Source of the DNA: Arenibacterium halophilum
Lineage (GTDB): Bacteria > Pseudomonadota > Alphaproteobacteria > Rhodobacterales > Rhodobacteraceae
DNA: 64,000 nucleotides
Direction of reading: 5' to 3'
Assembly (NCBI RefSeq): GCF_005938225.1
Contig: NZ_VCPC01000001.1
Span: forward strand, 248,001 to 312,000
Part shown: piece after piece, positions 39,137 through 48,431 of the stretch
Layout of the letters: each line of letters begins with the position of its first letter
Position numbering within the stretch: the first letter of the stretch is position 1
Notes under the pieces: model-generated
The model's input: the letters and a program-made list of their open reading frames with translations, nothing else
Databases searched by the model: none
Told to the model about the DNA's origin: nothing
Made by a program: the position numbers and the translations under genes

Positions 39137-40936
39137 TTAGACGAAGGTAAAGGTAATCTCGGCCTCGGTCAGTGTTACCCCGTTCAAAGTGACCGACGCA
39201 TCGCCGAACCCGACCAGCGTATCGCCATCGACCACGTCGACCGTCACATCTCCTGCGGCATTGCCTCGCAGGTCGACCCACAGCTTGTCGCGCGTGGCAT
39301 CGAAATCGGAGATGACGTCATCGCCGGACCTGTCATAGACAAACCGGAAGGTATCGCGCCCGCCGCCGCCGATCAGCGTATCGTCGCCAAGCCCGCCAAT
39401 CAGAACATCATTGCCCGCCTGCCCCAGCAGCCTGTCCGCCCCGCTGCCGCCACCCAGCACATCGCGCCCGGCGCCACCGCGGATCACGTCGTCTCCGGCG
39501 CCTCCGCCGATCCCGTCGGCTCCACCGCCGCCGACCAGAGTATCGTTGCCGGCCTGTCCACGGATCGAATCCGCACCCGTACCGCCGAAAATGGTATCGT
39601 CGCCATCGCCACCAACTAGCCGATCGTCGCCGCGCCCGCCCTTAATTGTGTCATTCCCCGCCAGCCCCAGAATCCGATCATTGCCGCCAAGCCCGGCCAG
39701 ATCGTCATCGCCCGCCGTCCCGATGAAACGGCCGCCATCGCCAGTCACCTCGAAGAACTGAATTTGCAGCGGATCGTCGGCGCGATCATCGGTGTAGGCC
39801 AGCGCGATGCGGCCGTCCGGCAACTCGGTCAGCGACGGCTGGAACTGATCACCCGTTTGATCGACACTGAGGCTGTGGCTGTCCACCATCCGGCCATCGG
39901 CATCAAGCAGCAACAGGTCCAGCCCGACTCCGCCACCGCTGTCGTCCGGAGTGGTCACCGCCAGCGCAAGCCCTCCACCCGACAGGGCGATCATCTCGAT
40001 CTGCACCTTTGGGCTAAGGTAGCTCAGCGTCTGCGACAGCGGCACGGTTTCGAATTCGATCTGCGCGTCGTCCGTCACGACCGATACCGCGACTGCCGAG
40101 CCGCCAGGCGTTTTCTCGACATAGGCAACGGCAAATCCGCCACCCGCCAGCGCCGCCAGTTGCACCTGCTTCGGTGTTTTCGAGGCGTTGCCCTCGATCC
40201 CGTCGATATAGAAAATCAGGCCATCGTAGACGCCGGGAATGTCGTCGGGCGCGGTAAAGCGAGAACTGAGCATGGTGATCTGAACGTGATCGCCTTCCTC
40301 GCCGCTGCCCACCTGCGGCGCGATCACATCGGCGCGCACGATATTTCCGTTGCTCAGCTGGATCATGTCTGACGCCGGGGCCGACATCTGCACCAAAGGC
40401 GCCCCTGCTCCGTCATATATGTAGGTGTAATAGCCTTCCTCGGTCTCGTTCTCGAGCAGAACGGCGATCCGACCGCTGGCCAGACCGACCATTTCCATAA
40501 GGACATCGTCGGTCGCGAGTGGGACCGTGTCCTGATGCACATCAATAAGGAAGTTGTTGAAGGGCGTGCCGCTGGAATCGAAGTAGCGAATATAGGTGTC
40601 AACGTCCGCAGGGTGATCGCCAAACGTCTGATAGCTGCTCCAGCCAATTGCAAAGCTGCCCGCGCTCAGGGCTACGGCCTCGGGGTTGGCCTGCAGGCCG
40701 GTGCTCGCGCCGTTGATCTGCAGGATGTCGCCGACCGGGATGCCATTGGCATCCAGCACCCGTGCAAAAACCCCACCGTCCACATCGTCGAACGAGTCGG
40801 TCGGGGTGCCCAACACCTCTGTCCAGACGATCAGAAGGTTGCCGTTGCTCAAAGTGATCAGATCAGGGGAATTGGCGGTACCGCCAAAGCCCGCGGATTC
40901 CACAACCACCTCTTGGCCAAGCGCATTCAGTTTCAT
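39137..40936 (-). CDS. RTX calcium-binding repeat protein with beta-propeller-like N-terminus
   Basis: A 599-residue acidic protein. Residues ~20-400 contain repeated LSNGNLLIVWTE/LADGRIALAYTD-like blocks, a pattern like a beta-propeller of short repeats. Residues ~405-530 hold about a dozen GGxGxDxLx nonapeptides (GNDRILGLAGNDTIKGGRGDDRLVGG and so on), which bind Ca2+ as a parallel beta-roll. The C-terminal part (GGGRDTFRFVYDRSGDDVISDFD) is the usual end of proteins secreted by type I systems. No N-terminal signal peptide is present, consistent with this. Transport genes are not in the window. Possibly an adhesin-like or surface protein. Confidence 0.87.
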   Translation of the reverse strand: MKLNALGQEVVVESAGFGGTANSPDLITLSNGNLLIVWTEVLGTPTDSFDDVDGGVFARVLDANGIPVGDILQINGASTGLQANPEAVALSAGSFAIGWSSYQTFGDHPADVDTYIRYFDSSGTPFNNFLIDVHQDTVPLATDDVLMEMVGLASGRIAVLLENETEEGYYTYIYDGAGAPLVQMSAPASDMIQLSNGNIVRADVIAPQVGSGEEGDHVQITMLSSRFTAPDDIPGVYDGLIFYIDGIEGNASKTPKQVQLAALAGGGFAVAYVEKTPGGSAVAVSVVTDDAQIEFETVPLSQTLSYLSPKVQIEMIALSGGGLALAVTTPDDSGGGVGLDLLLLDADGRMVDSHSLSVDQTGDQFQPSLTELPDGRIALAYTDDRADDPLQIQFFEVTGDGGRFIGTAGDDDLAGLGGNDRILGLAGNDTIKGGRGDDRLVGGDGDDTIFGGTGADSIRGQAGNDTLVGGGGADGIGGGAGDDVIRGGAGRDVLGGGSGADRLLGQAGNDVLIGGLGDDTLIGGGGRDTFRFVYDRSGDDVISDFDATRDKLWVDLRGNAAGDVTVDVVDGDTLVGFGDASVTLNGVTLTEAEITFTFV

Positions 40937-41134
40937 TTTCCTGCCTCATGTGACGCGTTTTCGTGTCTTGCCGCATATCAGACCCACGCGTTGCGCCTGC
41001 GTCAATCACGGCACCGCGCGCCGCCGCACAAGACGGCCCAAGGTTACATATTCCCCACACTCATGAGGCGAGCACTTTACCGAAAAGCCGCGACAGGATA
41101 GGGCCAACAGATACCACCTGCTGCGGATGCCCCG

Positions 41135-41470
41135 ATGCCTTACCATTACCTGTATCTTGTCCTGGCGGTTGCGGCCGAAACCATTGGCACCAGCGCATTG
41201 CAGGCCAGCCAGCAGTTCACGCGGTTCTGGCCCTCGGTCATCACCGTGGTGGCCTATGCGGTGGCCTTCTACCTGCTGGGCCTGACGCTGCGCTACATGC
41301 CGGTCGGGGTGCTATACGCCATCTGGTCGGGCGTGGGCATCGTGCTGATCGCGGCCATCGGCTGGATCGTGTTCCGCCAGCCGCTCGATCTGCCCGCCGT
41401 GCTCGGGATCGGGCTGATCGTTGCCGGAATCGTGGTGATCCAGCTGTTTTCGCGCACAGCAACGCACTAA
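41135..41470 (+). CDS. Small multidrug resistance (SMR) efflux transporter
   Basis: A 111-residue four-helix inner-membrane protein. The essential Glu14 of EmrE-type pumps is present in AVAAETIGTSAL, followed by SVITVVAYAVAFYLLGLTLRYMPVGVLYAIWSGVGIVLIAAIGW, a classic SMR pattern. It exchanges protons for cationic drugs as a dimer. It ends 74 bases before typA, and there is no clear terminator between them. Confidence 0.95.
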   Translation: MPYHYLYLVLAVAAETIGTSALQASQQFTRFWPSVITVVAYAVAFYLLGLTLRYMPVGVLYAIWSGVGIVLIAAIGWIVFRQPLDLPAVLGIGLIVAGIVVIQLFSRTATH

Positions 41471-41544
41471 GGCACCTATTAACTCTGGCCTTCTGCACTG
41501 CGGCGCGCTATGCGCCCGGCAACCTCCCGATAAAGGCTGACGTT

Positions 41545-43368
41545 ATGGACCTTCGCAATATCGCGATCATCGCACACGTAGACCACGGCAAGACGACGCT
41601 GGTCGACGAGCTTCTCAAACAATCCGGGACATACCGGGAAAATCAAGCCACCACCGAGCGGGCGATGGACAGCAATGACCTCGAACGCGAACGGGGCATC
41701 ACCATTCTTGCCAAGGCGACCTCGGTCGAATGGAAAGGCACGCGGATCAACATCGTCGACACCCCCGGCCACGCCGATTTCGGGGGCGAGGTCGAACGCA
41801 TCCTGTCGATGGTCGATGGCGTGGTGTTGCTGGTGGATGCCGCCGAAGGTCCGATGCCGCAAACCAAGTTCGTGACCTCCAAGGCATTGGCCCTCGGCCT
41901 GCGCCCCATCGTGGTGCTGAACAAGGTCGACAAGCCCGACGCCGAGCCGGATCGCGCGCTGGACGAATGTTTCGACCTTTTCGCCAACCTGGGCGCCGAT
42001 GACGACCAGCTGGACTTCCCGTCGATGTATGCGTCGGGCCGCTCGGGCTGGGCCGATATGGAACTGGACGGTCCGCGCAAGGATCTCTCGGCGCTGTTCG
42101 ACCTGATCGTGAAACACGTCCCCGCCCCCGCGCAGATCGCACAGCGCGACGAACCCTTCCGCATGCTGGCCACCACGCTGGGCGCCGACCCCTTCATCGG
42201 GCGCATCCTGACCGGCCGCGTCGAAAGCGGGACGCTGCGCACCGGCGAATCCGTCAAGGCGCTGTCGCGTGACGGCAAGCAGATCGAAAACTTCCGGGTC
42301 ACCAAGATCCTCGCCTTCCGCGGTCTGTCCCAACAGCCCATCGACGTGGCCGAAGCCGGTGATATCGTGAGCCTTGCAGGCATGGCCAAGGCCACCGTGG
42401 CCGATACCATCGCCGCGACAGATGTCAGCGAGCCGATCCAGGCCAAGCCGATCGACCCTCCCACCATCACCGTGACCTTTGGAATCAACGACAGCCCGCT
42501 TGCCGGCCGCGATGGCAAAAAGGTGCAATCGCGCGTGATCCGCGACCGCCTGCTGAAAGAGGCCGAAACCAACGTCGCCATCCGCGTCACCGACACCCCC
42601 GGCGGCGAAGCCTTCGAGGTTGCGGGCCGTGGCGAACTCCAGATGGGCGTCCTGATCGAGAACATGCGCCGCGAAGGGTTCGAGCTGTCGATCTCGCGCC
42701 CGCAGGTGCTCTTCCGCGAAGACGAAAACGGCAAGACGCTGGAACCGGTCGAGGAAGTCACCATCGACGTGGATGACGAATACTCCGGCGCGGTCATCGA
42801 AAAGATCACCGGCGCCCGCAAGGGCGAACTGGCGGAAATGAAACCGGCAGGCACCGGCAAGACCCGGATCATCGCCCATGTGCCCTCGCGCGGGCTGATC
42901 GGCTACCAGGGTGAATTCCTGACCGACACGCGCGGCACCGGCGTCCTGAACCGTGTGTTCCATGGCTGGACCCCGCACAAGGGCCCGATCCCGGGCCGCC
43001 GCGCAGGTGTGCTGATCTCGATGGAAAACGGCACCTCGGTGGCCTATGCGCTTTGGAACCTGGAAGAGCGTGGCAAGATGTTCATCGGCGCCCAGGCCGA
43101 TGTCTACACCGGCATGATCATTGGCGAACACAGCCGCGACAACGATCTCGAGGTGAACCCGCTCAAGGGCAAGAAGCTGACCAACGTCCGCGCCTCGGGC
43201 ACCGATGATGCCGTGCGCCTGACCACGCCGGTCACGATGAGCCTGGAAGAGGCGATCGCCTATATCGACAACGACGAGCTGGTCGAAGTCACGCCGAACG
43301 CGATCCGCCTGCGCAAGCGCCACCTCGACCCGCACGAGCGCAAGCGCCACGCGCGCGCGGCCTCCTGA
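41545..43368 (+). CDS. typA: Ribosome-associated GTPase TypA/BipA
   Basis: A 607-residue translational GTPase. The ATG at 41545 has AAAGG 8 bases upstream; the longer frame upstream is the SMR region off frame. G-domain motifs are AHVDHGKTT (G1), DLERERGIT (G2), DTPGHADF (G3) and NKVDKPDA (G4). The elongation-factor-like domain and specific C-terminal domain follow, with [17 protein letters not shown]. It binds ribosomes and helps growth under stress and low temperature. A strong terminator follows. Confidence 0.97.
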   Translation: MDLRNIAIIAHVDHGKTTLVDELLKQSGTYRENQATTERAMDSNDLERERGITILAKATSVEWKGTRINIVDTPGHADFGGEVERILSMVDGVVLLVDAAEGPMPQTKFVTSKALALGLRPIVVLNKVDKPDAEPDRALDECFDLFANLGADDDQLDFPSMYASGRSGWADMELDGPRKDLSALFDLIVKHVPAPAQIAQRDEPFRMLATTLGADPFIGRILTGRVESGTLRTGESVKALSRDGKQIENFRVTKILAFRGLSQQPIDVAEAGDIVSLAGMAKATVADTIAATDVSEPIQAKPIDPPTITVTFGINDSPLAGRDGKKVQSRVIRDRLLKEAETNVAIRVTDTPGGEAFEVAGRGELQMGVLIENMRREGFELSISRPQVLFREDENGKTLEPVEEVTIDVDDEYSGAVIEKITGARKGELAEMKPAGTGKTRIIAHVPSRGLIGYQGEFLTDTRGTGVLNRVFHGWTPHKGPIPGRRAGVLISMENGTSVAYALWNLEERGKMFIGAQADVYTGMIIGEHSRDNDLEVNPLKGKKLTNVRASGTDDAVRLTTPVTMSLEEAIAYIDNDELVEVTPNAIRLRKRHLDPHERKRHARAAS

Positions 43369-43460
43369 CAAAAACGGCCGGTACCTATCACAGGCGCCGG
43401 CCACCCTCCCCAATTCTTTGGGGTCAAATATCCTGGGGGTGAATTGGCCAGCGGCCAAGA

Positions 43461-43481
43461 GGGGGCAAAGCCCCCTTTTTT
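43461..43481 (+). terminator. Intrinsic terminator after typA
   Basis: GGGGGC/GCCCCC stem with an AAA loop followed by TTTTTT, 93 bases after the typA stop. A second inverted repeat GGCCGG...CCGGCC without a T run lies just after the stop (about 43377-43402). Confidence 0.92.
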
Positions 43482-43504
43482 ACACCTCCAGTCTGAAAAC
43501 CAGC

Positions 43505-43792
43505 CTATTCGCTGGTTTCAACCACCAGCAATTCCCGCTCTGACGCGCCGCGCGCATGGCTCAGCGCCTCCTGGTACTCGAGCGAGTTGTAGCAATCTAC
43601 CGCCGCCTCGACGCTGGGAAAGCGCGCCACCACGTTGCGCGGGCGCTCCTTGCCTTCCAGTTGCACGAACCGCGCGCCGCGCGCGATAAAGCTGCCGCCG
43701 TGCTTGGCAATCGCGGGGCCGGCCAGCTTGGCATACTTCCCGTACGCCTCTTCGTCGGTCACGGTCACATGGGCAATCCAGAGTGCGGGCAT
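43505..43792 (-). CDS. DUF1330-family protein downstream of alaS
   Basis: A 95-residue protein. The start is the ATG at 43792 (AAGGA upstream), inside the alaS intergenic end; the longer frame is off-frame alaS. The sequence ALWIAHVTVTDEEAYGKYAKLAGPAIAKHGGSFIARG, then ARFPSVEAAVDCYNSLEYQEAL, matches the DUF1330 dimeric ferredoxin-like fold. Function is unknown, possibly binding or degrading a small molecule. It is likely co-transcribed with alaS, whose stop overlaps its ribosome site. Confidence 0.87.
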   Translation of the reverse strand: MPALWIAHVTVTDEEAYGKYAKLAGPAIAKHGGSFIARGARFVQLEGKERPRNVVARFPSVEAAVDCYNSLEYQEALSHARGASERELLVVETSE

Positions 43793-43796
43793 CGGT

Positions 43797-46475
43797 CTAT
43801 CCTTCCAAAACGGTTTCTGCGGCCTTGATCGCGGCCTCGGCGTTGGCGGCATCCGCGCCCCCGCCCTGCGCCATGTCGGGGCGGCCACCGCCGCCCTTTC
43901 CGCCCAGCTCGGCCACGGCCGCGCGCACCAGATCCACGGCCGAGACGCGCCCGGTCAGATCGCCGGTCACGCCTGCGGCCACGGCTGCCTTGCCGCCGGT
44001 GTCGGCAATCAGCAGCACGACGCCCGATTCAAGGCGCGACTTGTGTTCGTCGATCAGCGCGGGCAGATCCTTGCCCGACACGCCCGAGAGCACCTGCGCC
44101 AGAAACGGCACGCCGTTTACCTCACGCGCGGCAGCCTCTTCACCGGCCTTCCCAGCCCCGCCCGACATCGCCAGATCACGGCGCAGCTGCGCCACTTCAT
44201 TTGCCAGTGCCTTGCGTTCATCCAGCAGCGCGCGCACCCGCGCGGGCACGTCCGAAGGCTGTGCCTTCAGCGCGGCCGCCACGTCGCCCAGGCGCTGGTC
44301 CTGATCGCGCAGATGGGCCAGCGCCGCCTGCCCGGTCAGCGCCTCTATCCGGCGCACGCCCGCGCTCGACGCGCTGTCGCCCAGCAGAACAAAGGCGCCA
44401 ATGTCGCCGGTGCGCGCCACATGGGTGCCGCCGCACAGTTCGATCGAATAGGTCTGCTTGTTGGCGCCCTTGCCCGTGGGCGCCTGCCCCATGCTGACCA
44501 CGCGCACCTCGTCGCCGTATTTCTCGCCAAACAGGGCCTGTGCGCCCATGGCGCGGGCATCGTCGGGCGTCATGATCCGTGTATCCACCGCACTGTTCTG
44601 GCGAATGAACTGGTTCACCTCGCCTTCTACCCGCGACAGTTCGTCCGCCGCCAGCGCCTTGCCGTGGCTGAAATCGAACCGCAGCCGGTCGGGCGCGTTC
44701 AGCGACCCGCGTTGCGCCACGTGGTCGCCAAGCGCACCGCGCAGCGCCTCGTGCAGCAGGTGCGTGGCCGAGTGGTTGGCGCGGATCATCGAGCGGCGGG
44801 TGTGATCCACCTCGAGCGTGGCCGCCTGCCCTTGTGAAACAGTGCCTTCGGTCACTTCGGCGATATGCACAAAGACACCGGCGGTTTTCTTGGTGTCGCT
44901 CACACGGGCCAAGCCGGTCTCGGTGCGGATCAAGCCGGTGTCGCCCACCTGCCCGCCGCTTTCGGCATAGAACGGAGTCTGGTTCAGCGCGATCTGCACG
45001 CTGGTGCCTTCGCCCGCCTGTTCGGCCTGCGCGCCGTCCACGATCAGCGCGGCGATCTGCCCCTCGGCGGTTTCCGTGTCGTAGCCCAGGAAATCGGTCG
45101 CGCCATGCGCATCGGCCACGTCATACCAGACAGCCGCATCCGCCGCCTCGCCCGTGCCCGACCAAGCCGCGCGCGCCTTGGCCTTCTGCTCGGCCATGGC
45201 AGCATCGAACCCGTCGGTATCAACCGCCCGGCCCTTTTCGCGCAGCGCATCCTGCGTCAGGTCCAGCGGGAAACCATAGGTGTCGTACAGCTTGAACGCC
45301 GCCGCGCCGGGCAGTTCCGCGCCTTCGGGCAGGTCGGCCAACTCGTCATCCAGCAGCTTCAGCCCGCGGTCCAGCGTCTGCTTGAACCGGGTTTCTTCCA
45401 GCTTCAGCGTCTCTTCGATCAGCGCCTGCGCCCGGCCCAGCTCCGGATAGGCGGCGCCCATCTGGCGCACCAGCGCGGGCACAAGGCGGTGCATCAACGG
45501 ATCCTTGGCGCCCAGCAGGTGCGCATGGCGCATCGCACGGCGCATGATCCGGCGCAGCACATATCCGCGCCCGTCGTTCGACGGCATCACCCCATCGGCC
45601 AGCAGGAACGAAGTCGACCGCAGGTGGTCGGCAATCACGCGGTGGTGCGTCTTGCCCGGCCCGTCGGGGTCGGTGCTGGTGGCATCGGCGCTGGCCTCGA
45701 TCAGGCTGCGCATCAGGTCGGTGGCATAGTTGTCGTTGGTGCCCTGCAACAGCGCGGCGACGCGCTCGATTCCCATGCCAGTGTCGATCGACTGCGCCTC
45801 GAGGTCGCGGCGCGAGCCGTCCTCGAACTGCTCGAACTGCATGAAAACAAGGTTCCAGATCTCGATGAACCGGTCACCGTCTTCCTCGGGGCTACCCGGA
45901 GGGCCACCCCAGAATTTCTCGCCGTGATCATAGAAGATTTCGGTGCAGGGGCCGCAGGGGCCAGTCGGCCCCATCTGCCAGAAATTGTCGCTGCCGCCGT
46001 CGGGCTTGTCCCCGATGCGGATGATGCGGTCATCCGTCAGGCCGGCGACCTTTTTCCAGATTTCGGCAGCCTCGTCATCGGATTTGTAGACGGTGACCAG
46101 CAGCTTGTCCTTGGGGATGCCCAGTTCCCTGGTCACCATTTCCCAGGCAAAGGGAATGGCGTCGGACTTGAAATAATCGCCAAAGCTGAAGTTGCCCAGC
46201 ATCTCGAAAAACGTGTGGTGGCGCGCGGTATAGCCGACGTTGTCCAGATCGTTGTGCTTGCCGCCCGCGCGCACGCATTTCTGCGCGGTGGTGGCGCGGG
46301 AATAATCGCGGGTTTCGACCCCGGTGAACAGGTTCTTGAACTGCACCATGCCCGAGTTCGCAAACATCAGCGTCGGGTCGTTGCGCGGCACCAGCGGGCT
46401 GCTGTCGACAACCTCGTGCCCGTTGCGGGCGAAATAGCTCAGGAAGGTGGAACGGATATCGTTCAATGTGCGCAT
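43797..46475 (-). CDS. alaS: Alanyl-tRNA synthetase
   Basis: An 892-residue class II synthetase. Conserved regions: [15 protein letters not shown] and [38 protein letters not shown] near the N-terminus, the editing-domain zinc motif [11 protein letters not shown] and [13 protein letters not shown], and a C-terminal DUF-like dimerisation domain. It charges tRNA-Ala and clears mischarged Ser and Gly. Normal length. Gene order recA-alaS is common in Rhodobacterales. Confidence 0.97.
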   Translation of the reverse strand: MRTLNDIRSTFLSYFARNGHEVVDSSPLVPRNDPTLMFANSGMVQFKNLFTGVETRDYSRATTAQKCVRAGGKHNDLDNVGYTARHHTFFEMLGNFSFGDYFKSDAIPFAWEMVTRELGIPKDKLLVTVYKSDDEAAEIWKKVAGLTDDRIIRIGDKPDGGSDNFWQMGPTGPCGPCTEIFYDHGEKFWGGPPGSPEEDGDRFIEIWNLVFMQFEQFEDGSRRDLEAQSIDTGMGIERVAALLQGTNDNYATDLMRSLIEASADATSTDPDGPGKTHHRVIADHLRSTSFLLADGVMPSNDGRGYVLRRIMRRAMRHAHLLGAKDPLMHRLVPALVRQMGAAYPELGRAQALIEETLKLEETRFKQTLDRGLKLLDDELADLPEGAELPGAAAFKLYDTYGFPLDLTQDALREKGRAVDTDGFDAAMAEQKAKARAAWSGTGEAADAAVWYDVADAHGATDFLGYDTETAEGQIAALIVDGAQAEQAGEGTSVQIALNQTPFYAESGGQVGDTGLIRTETGLARVSDTKKTAGVFVHIAEVTEGTVSQGQAATLEVDHTRRSMIRANHSATHLLHEALRGALGDHVAQRGSLNAPDRLRFDFSHGKALAADELSRVEGEVNQFIRQNSAVDTRIMTPDDARAMGAQALFGEKYGDEVRVVSMGQAPTGKGANKQTYSIELCGGTHVARTGDIGAFVLLGDSASSAGVRRIEALTGQAALAHLRDQDQRLGDVAAALKAQPSDVPARVRALLDERKALANEVAQLRRDLAMSGGAGKAGEEAAAREVNGVPFLAQVLSGVSGKDLPALIDEHKSRLESGVVLLIADTGGKAAVAAGVTGDLTGRVSAVDLVRAAVAELGGKGGGGRPDMAQGGGADAANAEAAIKAAETVLEG

Positions 46476-46542
46476 GCGGTCGGCCCCAAAACTTGGTTTC
46501 GACCGGGTTTATCCGGCAGATTGCCAACTGTCCATAAGCGCA

Positions 46543-46568
46543 AGGGGGCGGATTGCGCTCCGCCCCCT
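46543..46568 (-). terminator. Strong hairpin between recA and alaS
   Basis: AGGGGGCGGA/TCCGCCCCCT, ten perfect pairs with a 6-base loop, just after the recA stop. It lacks a long T run, so it may act as a partial terminator or as an RNA-stabilising element. This leaves room for some readthrough into alaS. Confidence 0.65.
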
Positions 46569-46580
46569 CCTGGTTCCGGA

Positions 46581-47651
46581 TTACGCTTCCAGAACGTCGT
46601 CGTCGCTGTCTTCGCTGCCCGGAGGCATGTCGAATTCCAACCCGTGCGAGGCGCGGATCTTGTCCTCGATCTCAAGCGCGATCTTGGGGTTTTCCTTGAG
46701 GAAGGTCTTGGCATTGGCGCGGCCCTGCCCGATGCGTTCGTCACCATAGCTGAACCAGGCGCCCGATTTCGCCACAACCCCGGCGTTCACGCCCAGATCG
46801 AGCAGTTCGCCCATCTTGGAGATGCCTTCGCCATACATGATGTCGAATTCGACCTGCTTGAACGGCGGCGCCACCTTGTTCTTGACGACCTTCACGCGGG
46901 TCGCGTTGCCGACAACCTCGTCCCGGTCGGTGACCGAGCCGATGCGGCGGATGTCCAGACGCACGGACGAATAGAATTTCAGCGCGTTGCCGCCCGTCGT
47001 GGTTTCGGGGCTGCCGAACATCACGCCGATCTTCATGCGGATCTGGTTGATGAAGATCACCATGCAGTTCGAACGGCTGATCGAGCCGGTCAGCTTGCGC
47101 ATCGCCTGGCTCATCAGGCGGGCCTGCACGCCGACGCTGCTGTCGCCCATGTCGCCTTCAAGTTCCGATTTCGGCGTCAGCGCGGCGACCGAGTCGACGA
47201 TGACCATGTTCACCGCCCCGGAACGCACCAGCGTATCGGTGATCTCAAGCGCCTGTTCGCCGGTATCGGGCTGCGAAATCAGCAGTTCGTCGATATCGAC
47301 ACCCAGCTTGCGGGCATATTGCGGGTCCAGCGCATGTTCGGCATCGACAAAGGCGCAGATACCGCCCTTTTTCTGCTGTTCGGCCACGCAATGCAGCGTC
47401 AGCGTCGTCTTGCCCGAACTTTCCGGGCCATAGATTTCAACGATCCGCCCCATCGGCAAACCACCGATCCCCAAAGCGATATCCAACCCCAGCGAGCCGG
47501 TCGAACTGGCCTCGATTTCCTGGATCGCGCCCTCGGCGCCCAGCTTCATGATCGAGCCCTTGCCAAACTGCCGCTCGATCTGCGCAAGCGCGCTGTCCAG
47601 CGCCTTCTGCTTGTCCGCGCTCTTCTTGTCCATTGTCAAAAGGTCCGCCAT
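46581..47651 (-). CDS. recA: Recombinase RecA
   Basis: A 356-residue strand-exchange protein from the ATG at 47651; the frame to 47696 adds no conserved sequence. Walker A is GPESSGKTT, Walker B is VIVDSVAAL, and the DNA loop region contains [19 protein letters not shown]-like residues. [26 protein letters not shown] matches the family. It mediates recombination and activates LexA self-cleavage. An SOS box lies 56 bases upstream. Confidence 0.97.
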   Translation of the reverse strand: MADLLTMDKKSADKQKALDSALAQIERQFGKGSIMKLGAEGAIQEIEASSTGSLGLDIALGIGGLPMGRIVEIYGPESSGKTTLTLHCVAEQQKKGGICAFVDAEHALDPQYARKLGVDIDELLISQPDTGEQALEITDTLVRSGAVNMVIVDSVAALTPKSELEGDMGDSSVGVQARLMSQAMRKLTGSISRSNCMVIFINQIRMKIGVMFGSPETTTGGNALKFYSSVRLDIRRIGSVTDRDEVVGNATRVKVVKNKVAPPFKQVEFDIMYGEGISKMGELLDLGVNAGVVAKSGAWFSYGDERIGQGRANAKTFLKENPKIALEIEDKIRASHGLEFDMPPGSEDSDDDVLEA

Positions 47652-47706
47652 TGTCCTGATCCCTATCTTATTGTCACACCCGGTCCCGGGCGGCAATCGC
47701 TGCTTT

Positions 47707-47721
47707 GTTCACCTCTTGTTC
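47707..47721 (-). promoter_or_regulatory. LexA (SOS) box of recA, GTTC-N7-GTTC
   Basis: GTTC-ACCTCTT-GTTC, the exact alphaproteobacterial LexA consensus, 56 bases before the recA ATG. It supports LexA control of recA and also the taxonomic assignment. Confidence 0.85.
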
Positions 47722-47834
47722 CATATGAGACCAAACGGAGAACATTTCAATAAAATTCTTGCGTCGCCACTTTTGACAAGGAAGGTTAATTAGTGGTTTA
47801 CATTTCAGGGCAAAGTTAAAGACCGGGGGCCGGA

Positions 47835-48428
47835 ATGCTGGTTTTCTACAAGGACCGTCTGGTCATTCTGTCGATGCCGAAAACCGGGACAACGGCGCTG
47901 CAATCGGCGCTTGGGGCGCGGGCCGACCTGGTTATCACCGGCCCGCCCGAGTTGAAACACGCGCCCCTTTATCGGTATGATCGGTTCTTTCGCCCGATTT
48001 ACGAAAAGGTCTGCGACACCACGCTGGAAACGCTGGCCGTTGTGCGCGAACCGGTCAGCTGGCTGGGCAGCTGGTACCGCTATCGCCAGCGACCGTTCCT
48101 TGAGGGCAAGCCGAATTCCACTGCGAATGTGAACTTTGACGAATTCGTCGAGGCCTATTGTCGCGGCGCGCGGCCTGCGTTTGCCAATGTCGGTAGCCAA
48201 GCGCGGTTCGTCGCGCCCCGCCCCGACGGCGCGCCAATCACGCATCTGTTCCGCTACGAGGCGCCCGAGAGGCTGTTCGATTTCCTCGAGCACCGCATCG
48301 GGCTGCGGCCCGAGCCGCAGCGCGAAAACGTCTCGCCCGCGACGGCTTTGGAGTTGTCGGACAAGATGCGGGACAAGCTGCGACGCAAATGCGCCGAGGA
48401 TTTCGAACTGTATGACAGCATCCCCTGA
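47835..48428 (+). CDS. Sulfotransferase-family protein
   Basis: A 197-residue protein. The start MLVFYKDRLVILSMPKTGTTALQSALG carries the phosphosulfate-binding loop PKTGTT typical of PAPS-dependent sulfotransferases. The second nucleotide motif appears as AVVREPVSWLGSWYRY. Small sulfotransferase-like proteins of this kind in Rhodobacteraceae may sulfate glycans or lipids. The acceptor is unknown and the protein is shorter than many relatives. It is divergent from recA and converges on cckA with only 3 bases between them. Confidence 0.8.
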   Translation: MLVFYKDRLVILSMPKTGTTALQSALGARADLVITGPPELKHAPLYRYDRFFRPIYEKVCDTTLETLAVVREPVSWLGSWYRYRQRPFLEGKPNSTANVNFDEFVEAYCRGARPAFANVGSQARFVAPRPDGAPITHLFRYEAPERLFDFLEHRIGLRPEPQRENVSPATALELSDKMRDKLRRKCAEDFELYDSIP

Positions 48429-48431
48429 GCC

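Noticed and set aside
39375-39750. Possible CRISPR or tandem DNA repeat
   Set aside because: The repetition encodes RTX nonapeptides (GGxGxDxLx), not identical repeats with spacers.
41479-43458. 659-codon minus-strand frame opposite typA
   Set aside because: Antisense shadow of a highly conserved GTPase; no recognisable protein family.
44865-47753. 962-codon open frame on the plus strand opposite alaS and recA
   Set aside because: It mirrors two conserved genes in a GC-rich genome, has no ribosome site or family motif, and crosses the recA terminator hairpin. It is a composition artefact.
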